This document shows, one piece after another, positions 1 to 4,122 of a stretch of 5,000 nt of DNA. Origin of the DNA: Candidatus Methanoplasma sp. GTDB taxonomy: Archaea; Thermoplasmatota; Thermoplasmata; Methanomassiliicoccales; Methanomethylophilaceae. Below the pieces are notes generated by a model, which saw nothing but the letters and a program-made list of their open reading frames with translations, did not search any database and was not told where the DNA came from. Both the position numbers and the translations under genes were made by a program. How positions within the stretch are numbered: the first letter of the stretch is position 1; each line of letters starts with the position of its first letter. The stretch is taken from assembly GCA_031274665.1 (NCBI GenBank), contig JAISPV010000095.1, positions 1 to 5,000 of the forward strand, written 5' to 3'.

Positions 1-714
1 GAGATATTGAACGAACTCCGTTACGCCGCCTTCATAATGGAACAGGTCGGACCTTCCTGTTCTCTTGTCCTCGAAATAAATGGTCGCCTCTTTGTTGAGG
101 AACGCCTGATTCCTGAACCTGTTCTGAAGTATCTCATAATCAAACTCGGTCGTTTCGAAGATCTCGTTGTCCGGATAGAACGTGATCGTCGTTCCTGACC
201 GATCGGAATTGCCGATGGCTTCGACCGGGCCATCGGGTATGCCGATATGGTAGGTCTGCCTGTACATCTTCCCGTCCCTTTCGACAATAGCCACCATATG
301 TTTTGACAAAGCGTTGACCACTGACACTCCGACCCCGTGGAGCCCACCGGAAACTTTGTAGGCGTTCTGGTTGAACTTTCCCCCGGCGTGGAGATCGGTC
401 AGGCACATCTCGAGCGCGTCCTTCCCTTCTTCTTTGTTCATTCCGACAGGTATGCCTCTTCCGTCATCGTTGACGGTCATCGAACCGTCCTCGTTGATGT
501 ATACGTTGACCCTGTCGGCGAACCCTGCCATCACTTCGTCGATACCATTGTCCACGACCTCGTAGACAAGATGGTGGAGTCCTCTTGCATCGGTGCTCCC
601 GATGTACATCCCGGGTCTTTTCCTTACTGCTTCCAATCCTTTAAGGGCGACGATGCTGTCCGCATTATAGGTGCTGTCCGCATCGTAGAGTCCCTGCTGC
701 TTGTCCCCATCCAT
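1..714 (-). CDS. gyrB: DNA gyrase subunit B, N-terminal part (3' end off the left edge)
   Basis: This gene encodes the ATPase subunit of DNA gyrase (type IIA topoisomerase), which pairs with GyrA to introduce negative supercoils. Translation from the ATG at 714 gives 238 codons that are still open at the edge; about 400 residues are missing relative to a usual 630-650-residue GyrB. GHKL ATPase motifs are intact. RKRPGMYIGST lies at about residues 31-41. EVVDNGIDE at 52-60 carries the catalytic Glu52 and Mg-binding Asn56. DDGRGIP is at 83-89, and the ATP-lid motif GGLHGVGVSVVNALS is at 123-137. A transducer-like YEGGVTEFVQYL closes the visible part. The start is supported by a GGAG Shine-Dalgarno 8 nt upstream and a TATA-like box about 50 bp upstream. 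ParE/TopoVI-B is less likely, because the lid and N-terminus are GyrB-like. The gene is divergent from thiC. An 18-bp tandem duplication lies near its 5' end. Confidence 0.96.
   Translation of the reverse strand, partial: MDGDKQQGLYDADSTYNADSIVALKGLEAVRKRPGMYIGSTDARGLHHLVYEVVDNGIDEVMAGFADRVNVYINEDGSMTVNDDGRGIPVGMNKEEGKDALEMCLTDLHAGGKFNQNAYKVSGGLHGVGVSVVNALSKHMVAIVERDGKMYRQTYHIGIPDGPVEAIGNSDRSGTTITFYPDNEIFETTEFDYEILQNRFRNQAFLNKEATIYFEDKRTGRSDLFHYEGGVTEFVQYL
653..688 (-). repeat. 18-bp in-frame tandem duplication in the gyrB 5' end
   Basis: The 13-mer GTGCTGTCCGCAT (plus strand, 671-683) recurs at 653-665 with a single mismatch, exactly 18 bp away. In the GyrB frame it produces DADSTY followed by NADSIV at residues 11-22. 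The second copy aligns with the usual GyrB start region (Y-x-A-x-x-I ahead of the LKGLEAVRKRP block). The first copy is therefore the likely extra unit. Confidence 0.7.
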
Positions 715-847
715 TTCTGCAACTCCGTACAAAATATACTATTAACACACCAAATGGCGTGCTTATATTTATACACGCGTGCACGCGCACGCGCGTCCGT
801 TCGAAGCCCAACCGTTCGATCCGGTCGACGGGGCTCATCGGCCGCAT
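665..847 (-). CDS. Candidate small protein upstream of gyrB (60 aa), doubtful
   Basis: No family is recognised. From the ATG at 847 the frame encodes 60 residues beginning MRPMSPVDRIERLGFER and ends at 665, overlapping the gyrB start by 50 nt in another frame. The case for it is a textbook AGGAGGT Shine-Dalgarno (854-860) 6 nt before the ATG, the strongest in the window, and a gene-like codon pattern over the first 25 or so codons. The case against it is that the frame then crosses the TATA-like box and Z-prone tract, and the C-terminal part looks like chance translation. It could be a leader peptide, a decayed gene or a coincidence. Confidence 0.18.
   Translation of the reverse strand: MRPMSPVDRIERLGFERTRVRVHACINISTPFGVLIVYFVRSCRNGWGQAAGTLRCGQHL
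723..726 (-). promoter_or_regulatory. gyrB ribosome binding site
   Basis: On the minus strand GGAG ends 8 nt before the ATG at 714. It supports that start and implies that gyrB has a short leader. The plus-strand thiC and ogg starts and the nfo start have no such motif. Confidence 0.6.
760..775. promoter_or_regulatory. TATA-like box between gyrB and thiC
   Basis: The AT-rich core CTTATATTTATA (762-773) reads as TATAAATATAAG on the minus strand, which is a good archaeal TATA box. For gyrB it would place transcription start near 740, leaving a leader of about 25 nt that contains the GGAG site. On the plus strand it could start a roughly 130-nt thiC leader near 793. The gyrB assignment is the better supported. 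Both start points are estimated from the usual 25-27 bp spacing, not measured. Confidence 0.55.
771..796. other. 26-bp alternating purine/pyrimidine tract (Z-DNA-prone) with inverted repeat
   Basis: Every step from 771 to 796 alternates purine and pyrimidine, mostly CG and CA/TG dinucleotides, which are the classic composition for left-handed Z-DNA. Inside it, CGCGTGC (776-782) and GCACGCG (787-793) form a perfect 7-bp inverted repeat around a 4-nt loop (ACGC). It directly abuts the TATA-like box. It could be a supercoiling-sensitive element, a repressor operator or a hairpin; nothing in the sequence decides between these. Confidence 0.6.
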
Positions 848-887
848 GGTCAGACCTCCTGATGTCTTTTCGACCGGGCCGTTCCGA
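797..887 (+). repeat. CCGTTC(C)GA direct repeats and long-range complement in the thiC upstream region
   Basis: CCGTTCGA occurs at 797-804 and again at 812-819, offset by 15 bp. A one-base-expanded copy, CCGTTCCGA, lies at 879-887. In addition CCGGTCGA (821-828) is perfectly complementary to TCGACCGG (870-877), which could form an 8-bp helix closing a 41-nt internal region. If thiC is transcribed from the distal TATA box these elements lie in its leader; otherwise they are DNA sites. No known riboswitch consensus was recognised. Confidence 0.4.
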
Positions 888-893
888 TCCTCT

Positions 894-918
894 ATTGACA
901 AGTCTGAAATATTGACAA
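894..918 (+). promoter_or_regulatory. Proximal thiC promoter candidate with ATTGACAA direct repeat
   Basis: AAATATT (907-913) is centred 24 bp upstream of the ATG at 934, about the spacing expected for a leaderless archaeal mRNA. It is flanked by two copies of ATTGACAA (894-901 and 911-918) offset by 17 bp. Two copies overlapping a TATA-like box suggest an operator where a regulator could block or recruit TBP/TFB. The repeat is seen directly; the regulatory role is inference. Confidence 0.45.
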
Positions 919-933
919 CAGATGCCTATGCGC

Positions 934-2226
934 ATGAGCACCATAATGGATGAGGCCCGCCGCGGCATCAGCCCTCTGATCAAAAAGATCGCCGAGAAAG
1001 AGGGAGTGAACGAAGAGTTCGTGAGGAACGGAATTGCCTCGGGGAGGATAGTGGTGCCGTGCAACCCTATTCATGATCCTGAACCATCCGCGATCGGCGA
1101 AGGGATGGGGATCAAGGTCAACGTTAATCTTGGAACGTCTCGCGACATTAACGATCTGGACAGCGAACTCAGGAAACTGGACATCGCGATCAGATACGGC
1201 GCGGATGCGGTGATGGACCTCAGCACAGGCGGGGACATCGACCACATAAGAAGAACGCTTATCGGAAAGGCACCGATGATGATGGGTTCGGTGCCGATAT
1301 ACCAGACCGGATTGACTGCGGCAAGGAGAGATGCCGTTGTCGATATGACCGAGGACGACCTCTTCAGCGGTATCGAGAAGCACGCCAAGGACGGGATGGA
1401 TTTCATGACCGTACACTGCGGCATCACAAAAGAGAGCGTCGCCTGGCTTAAGAAGTGCAAGAGGGAAACTGACGTGGTCTCCCGAGGCGGGTCCTTCCTT
1501 ACCGCATGGATACTCCACAACGGGGAGGAGAACCCTCTCTACAAGAATTTCGATTATCTGCTTGAACTTGCAAAAAAATATGAGTTCGCACTTTCGTTGG
1601 GGGACGGTTTCAGGCCGGGATGCATTGACGACGCATCCGACCAAGCGCAGCTGTCCGAATTGATGACCCTTGGCCATCTGGTTGAAAGATGCAGGGAGGC
1701 GGGCGTTCAGAGCATGGTGGAAGGCCCCGGGCATGTCCCTTTGGATCAGGTGCCTATGAACATGCGGTTGGAGAAGAGACTTTGCCACGACGCTCCCTTC
1801 TATGTCCTCGGGCCTCTTGTGACCGATATCGCTCCGGGCTACGACCACATCGTCGGGGCGATAGGCGGCGCGGTGGCGGCGCAGAACGGTGCGGATTTCC
1901 TATGCTATCTGACCCCGGCGGAGCATCTGTCCCTTCCAAGCGAGGATGATGTGAAAGAGGGGCTCATCGCATCGAAGATAGCGGCGCATGTGGGGGACAT
2001 TTGCAGGGGCAGAGGAAGGGAGATGGATACGAAGATGGCAAAGGCCAGAAAGGCCCTGGATTGGAACACCATGTTCGAAGTGTGCATTGATCCCGAGAAA
2101 GCAAGAAGGTACAGATCGAGAGGCTGCACAAAGGAAGAGGACGGCTGTTCCATGTGCGGCGATGTCTGCGCGGTGAAGATCGTCAACAAGTATCTCAAAA
2201 AGAACGGCCCGAACGAGGACTGTTGA
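934..2226 (+). CDS. thiC: Phosphomethylpyrimidine synthase ThiC
   Basis: This is a radical-SAM [4Fe-4S] enzyme that rearranges 5-aminoimidazole ribotide into 4-amino-5-hydroxymethyl-2-methylpyrimidine phosphate (HMP-P), the pyrimidine branch of thiamine biosynthesis in the cytosol. It is 430 aa from the ATG at 934, typical of the short archaeal/anaerobe form. ThiC blocks in order: VNVNLGTS (about 62-69), GSVPIYQ (118-124), VSRGGS (182-187), LSLGDGFRPG (220-229), VEGPGHVPLDQ (262-272, metal-ligand His267), VTDIAPGYDHI (296-306, His305) and TPAEHL (327-332). The C-terminal cluster motif CSMCGDVC gives Cys405, 408 and 412, spaced C-x2-C-x3-C, against C-x2-C-x4-C in the long bacterial form. The start at 934 (MSTIMDEARRG) matches the usual family N-terminus and suits a leaderless mRNA; ATGs at 922 and 928 would add four or two residues. 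None has a Shine-Dalgarno. A BzaF-type 5-hydroxybenzimidazole synthase, a close ThiC paralogue of anaerobes, cannot be fully excluded. Confidence 0.93.
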   Translation: MSTIMDEARRGISPLIKKIAEKEGVNEEFVRNGIASGRIVVPCNPIHDPEPSAIGEGMGIKVNVNLGTSRDINDLDSELRKLDIAIRYGADAVMDLSTGGDIDHIRRTLIGKAPMMMGSVPIYQTGLTAARRDAVVDMTEDDLFSGIEKHAKDGMDFMTVHCGITKESVAWLKKCKRETDVVSRGGSFLTAWILHNGEENPLYKNFDYLLELAKKYEFALSLGDGFRPGCIDDASDQAQLSELMTLGHLVERCREAGVQSMVEGPGHVPLDQVPMNMRLEKRLCHDAPFYVLGPLVTDIAPGYDHIVGAIGGAVAAQNGADFLCYLTPAEHLSLPSEDDVKEGLIASKIAAHVGDICRGRGREMDTKMAKARKALDWNTMFEVCIDPEKARRYRSRGCTKEEDGCSMCGDVCAVKIVNKYLKKNGPNEDC

Positions 2227-2231
2227 AAAGT
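2227..2231 (-). terminator. Short T-run downstream of tRNA-Thr
   Basis: On the minus strand, CTTTTC follows the encoded CCA of the tRNA within a few bases. It is the only U-rich signal available to end the tRNA transcript and lies directly against the convergent thiC stop. Four T residues make a weak archaeal terminator. Confidence 0.3.
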
Positions 2232-2232
2232 C

Positions 2233-2307
2233 TGGAGCCACTGGAGGGGATCGAACCCCCGGCCTACAGTTTACGAAACTGCCGCTCTACCGCTGAGCCA
2301 CAGTGGC
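2233..2307 (-). tRNA. tRNA-Thr (anticodon CGU, reads ACG), CCA encoded
   Basis: Reading the minus strand, the cloverleaf is complete. The 7-bp acceptor pairs GCCACTG with CAGTGGC. The D-arm is GCTC-AGCGGTA-GAGC. The anticodon arm is GCAGT-TTCGTAA-ACTGT with anticodon CGT at 34-36. The variable loop is the 5-nt AGGCC, and the T-arm is GGGGG-TTCGATC-CCCTC with one G-U pair. The discriminator is U73, as usual in archaeal tRNA-Thr, followed by a genomically encoded CCA (2233-2235). The body is 72 nt with no intron. The 3' end lies 6 bp from the thiC stop, so transcription through thiC would produce antisense to this tRNA. It lies downstream of nfo on the same strand but has its own TATA-like box. 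Confidence 0.97.
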
Positions 2308-2330
2308 ATCGGAACTGCTGATTGAGCCAT

Positions 2331-2346
2331 AAGATAAAAAGTTTTA
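2331..2346 (-). promoter_or_regulatory. Promoter of tRNA-Thr
   Basis: On the minus strand the AT-rich ACTTTTTATCTTA segment is centred near 2337, about 30 bp upstream of the mature tRNA 5' end at 2307. The expected start near 2311 would leave a leader of a few nucleotides for RNase P to remove. Confidence 0.55.
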
Positions 2347-2362
2347 CTATGTCCTCTGCGCA

Positions 2363-2398
2363 AACGGTATCAGAAAAGAACACCGCTTGCCGTTAAAC
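2363..2398 (-). terminator. Possible nfo terminator region
   Basis: Just after the nfo stop, the minus strand has a T-rich stretch (TTCTTTTC, within about 2373-2380), bracketed by a weak AACGG/CCGTT inverted repeat (2363-2367 and 2390-2394). The loop is too long for a standard hairpin terminator, so any termination would come from the U-rich run. The rest of the 2308-2398 gap shows only the tRNA promoter. Confidence 0.25.
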
Positions 2399-3211
2399 TT
2401 ACCCTTTTCTGTATTTCGGGAACATATCCCTGAACACAACCGCATCCTCCGCGATCAGCGGAGATTCGCATATGAATGTGCAGTCCTGTTCCGAATCTGC
2501 AAGAACATCAGCGAGGAATTGCATGTCTGGGTCTTTTGTACTCAGGGGGAGATGGGATATCTCTCCTCTGTCCCCGTACTTGATGCAGCTGATATGGAAG
2601 TGGGCAATATCGCCGCATAACGGGAAGAATTCGTCTACGAGTCTTCCCATATCTTCCTTAGTCCTGATGCAGCCGACATCCCTGGCGTGGACATGCGCGA
2701 CGTCCAACACCGGCCTTACCCCATCGACGTTTTCCATCACTTTCGAGATCTCTTTCAGAGTGCCGAACTGGCCTTTCTTGCCCATGGTCTCCACGCCGAG
2801 TATCACGTCCTTGATCCCGGCATCGTCCATCTTCTCTTTGCATTTCAGCAACCCCTCTATCACCGAGCTCAGAGCGGTGTCCGGAGACTTGCCGTATGAC
2901 GCGGCGTGGATCACTATTATGTAAGCTCCCAGCTCGTGCGCCGCCCGCATGGTGTCCATCACCCAGCCTATGCTCTTCTCCCTTGTTTCCTGATCATCTG
3001 AATTGAAACTTATGAAATAAGGCGCGTGGCAGCTGAGCCTTATGTCCAGGTCCTTTGCGCGGTCTCCGACCGCTCTCGCTCTTTCGGGGGCTATCCTGGC
3101 ACCTCTCACGAACTCTACCTCGAGGGCATCCAGACCCAGGCCTTTGGTGTACTTGAGAGCGCCTTCCGGTGTCTTCCCTTCGCTCGGATAACCTGCCGGA
3201 CCAAAACGCAT
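2399..3211 (-). CDS. nfo: Endonuclease IV-type AP endonuclease (TIM barrel)
   Basis: This enzyme is predicted to cleave the backbone 5' to abasic sites and trim 3'-blocked ends in base excision repair, using a metal cluster in an AP_endonuc_2/xylose-isomerase-like TIM barrel. It is 270 aa against about 285 for E. coli Nfo. Likely metal ligands appear in family order: His62 (SCHAPYF), His102 (IVIHAASYG), Glu141 (GVETMG), Asp170 and His173 (PVLDVAHVHA), His206 (HFHIS), His220 (GEISHLPL) and Glu249 (ICESP). The canonical DRH triad of bacterial Nfo is replaced by a GDRGEISH segment, a spacing I associate with archaeal relatives. The ATG at 3211 has no Shine-Dalgarno, but a TATA-like element lies 20-25 bp upstream, suggesting a leaderless mRNA. 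The gene is divergent from an 8-oxoguanine glycosylase, which supports a repair role. A non-DNA sugar isomerase of the same superfamily is the main alternative. Confidence 0.85.
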   Translation of the reverse strand: MRFGPAGYPSEGKTPEGALKYTKGLGLDALEVEFVRGARIAPERARAVGDRAKDLDIRLSCHAPYFISFNSDDQETREKSIGWVMDTMRAAHELGAYIIVIHAASYGKSPDTALSSVIEGLLKCKEKMDDAGIKDVILGVETMGKKGQFGTLKEISKVMENVDGVRPVLDVAHVHARDVGCIRTKEDMGRLVDEFFPLCGDIAHFHISCIKYGDRGEISHLPLSTKDPDMQFLADVLADSEQDCTFICESPLIAEDAVVFRDMFPKYRKG

Positions 3212-3223
3212 GGTCCGTCAACG

Positions 3224-3238
3224 TTATACGTATATTTC
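3224..3238. promoter_or_regulatory. Shared palindromic TATA element between nfo and ogg
   Basis: TATACGTATA (3225-3234) is a perfect 10-bp palindrome extended by TTT on the right. Read on the minus strand, AAATATACG sits about 20-25 bp from the nfo ATG, as expected for a leaderless start. Read on the plus strand, it would start an ogg transcript near 3254 with a leader of about 60 nt. It is the only strong TATA-like sequence in the 105-bp gap, so it may serve both genes. A weaker AAATCCTTTA at 3283-3292 could instead give a leaderless ogg mRNA. Confidence 0.5.
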
Positions 3239-3263
3239 AGAGTTCTCAGGTCGTTCTCCCGCC

Positions 3264-3282
3264 CCGCCGGCGGCCGGACGGC
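3264..3282 (+). other. GC-rich palindromic segment upstream of ogg
   Basis: CCGCCGGCGG (3264-3273) is a perfect palindrome, and CCGG repeats at 3267-3270 and 3274-3277. If ogg is transcribed from the shared TATA element, this would form a small GC hairpin in its leader. In this GC-rich DNA it may have no function. Confidence 0.25.
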
Positions 3283-3316
3283 AAATCCTTTAGTCTGCCT
3301 TTGCATAATCATCCGC

Positions 3317-4120
3317 GTGCAGATAGAACTCGATGTATCGCTGGACCCGACCCTCGGATGCGGGCAGGCGCACAGATGGAGAAAGGCCGGCAGAGTCTGG
3401 AGCGGCGTCATCGGAAATGAAGTGATCTGCCTTACTGAGGGCCCTGGCGGTTTCGAGGCCGAAGGATGTTCGGACAGAGAAGCGCTGCTGAGATACTTCA
3501 GAAGCGGGGACGACCTCTCCCTCATCGTAAAAGAGGTCTCCGCGGCTGACCCTTACATTGCTTCGCTGTCCTCATCCTGTCCGGGGATGAGGATCCTGAA
3601 ACAGGAGCCTTGGGAGTGCCTTGCCACATACGTTCTCGCTACGAATGTTAACGTCAAAAGGATAGCGAAGATGATAGAATCCGTCTGCGACACGTTCGGC
3701 AGGGACCTTGGCGAAAGAAGGGCGTTCCCGACCCCCGGGCAGATACTCGACAAGCAGGACGAGGTCCCCCGGTGCAGGCTCGGGTACCGGGAGGAAAGGT
3801 TCATTGAGCTTGCGGTGAATGCGGAGAAAGGCCTTATCGACCTAGAAGCGATGGAAGAGGCGGACTATACCGGCTGCATCAATGATCTGATGAGGATCAA
3901 CGGCGTGGGGCCCAAGGTGGCCGACTGCGTGGCCCTTTTCGGGTTCGGACATCTTGAGGCCTTCCCGGTGGACGCCAGGATCTCAAAATGCCTCAACGGG
4001 ATGTACGGTGTGAGCGGAAATTACAAAAAAATGTCGGCGTTCGGAAGGGAGAAGTTCGGACGATACGCGGGATATGCCCAAGAATTCCTTTATCACAGTT
4101 CCGTAATTACAGGCCGCTGA
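3317..4120 (+). CDS. ogg: 8-oxoguanine DNA glycosylase/AP lyase, OGG1 family
   Basis: A bifunctional base-excision-repair enzyme that excises 8-oxoguanine and nicks the strand by beta-elimination. It is 267 aa from the GTG at 3317; this is the only reasonable start, because the open frame upstream is non-coding and antisense to nfo. An OGG_N-type domain comes first (about 1-95), with GQAHRW (16-21) matching the GQSFRW segment of human OGG1. The HhH-GPD domain follows. LKQEPWECL (94-102) and TNVNVKR (109-115) parallel the human region with Asn149 and Arg154. LGYREERF (155-162) retains the Tyr-Arg pair. The hairpin INGVGPKVADC (194-204) supplies the Schiff-base Lys200, and FPVDAR (216-221) supplies catalytic Asp219. 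The C-terminal GYAQEFLY (252-259) matches the base-pocket Gln/aromatic pair. It is divergent from nfo, and its stop is 2 bp from that of the convergent downstream gene. No Shine-Dalgarno is visible. Confidence 0.92.
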   Translation: MQIELDVSLDPTLGCGQAHRWRKAGRVWSGVIGNEVICLTEGPGGFEAEGCSDREALLRYFRSGDDLSLIVKEVSAADPYIASLSSSCPGMRILKQEPWECLATYVLATNVNVKRIAKMIESVCDTFGRDLGERRAFPTPGQILDKQDEVPRCRLGYREERFIELAVNAEKGLIDLEAMEEADYTGCINDLMRINGVGPKVADCVALFGFGHLEAFPVDARISKCLNGMYGVSGNYKKMSAFGREKFGRYAGYAQEFLYHSSVITGR

Positions 4121-4122
4121 CC

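Noticed and set aside
337..915. 192-codon open frame on the plus strand across gyrB and the intergenic region
   Set aside because: It is antisense to the unmistakable gyrB ATPase domain, and its translation is low-complexity with no recognisable domain.
894..920. Bacterial sigma70-type promoter from the TTGACA hexamers
   Set aside because: No matching -10 hexamer lies at 16-18 bp from either TTGACA, and the rest of the window looks archaeal. I treat the hexamers as part of a direct repeat.
780..933. TPP riboswitch upstream of thiC
   Set aside because: Neither strand shows the conserved CUGAGA-type core or the matching pyrophosphate-sensor segment, so the class is not supported despite the gene context.
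892..1848. 318-codon open frame on the minus strand within thiC
   Set aside because: It is antisense to well-conserved ThiC blocks; the length is a by-product of thiC codon bias, and no family is recognised.
3026..3316. N-terminal extension of the glycosylase frame by about 97 codons
   Set aside because: It runs antisense through the nfo 5' end and the intergenic promoter; OGG1 homology begins right after the GTG at 3317.
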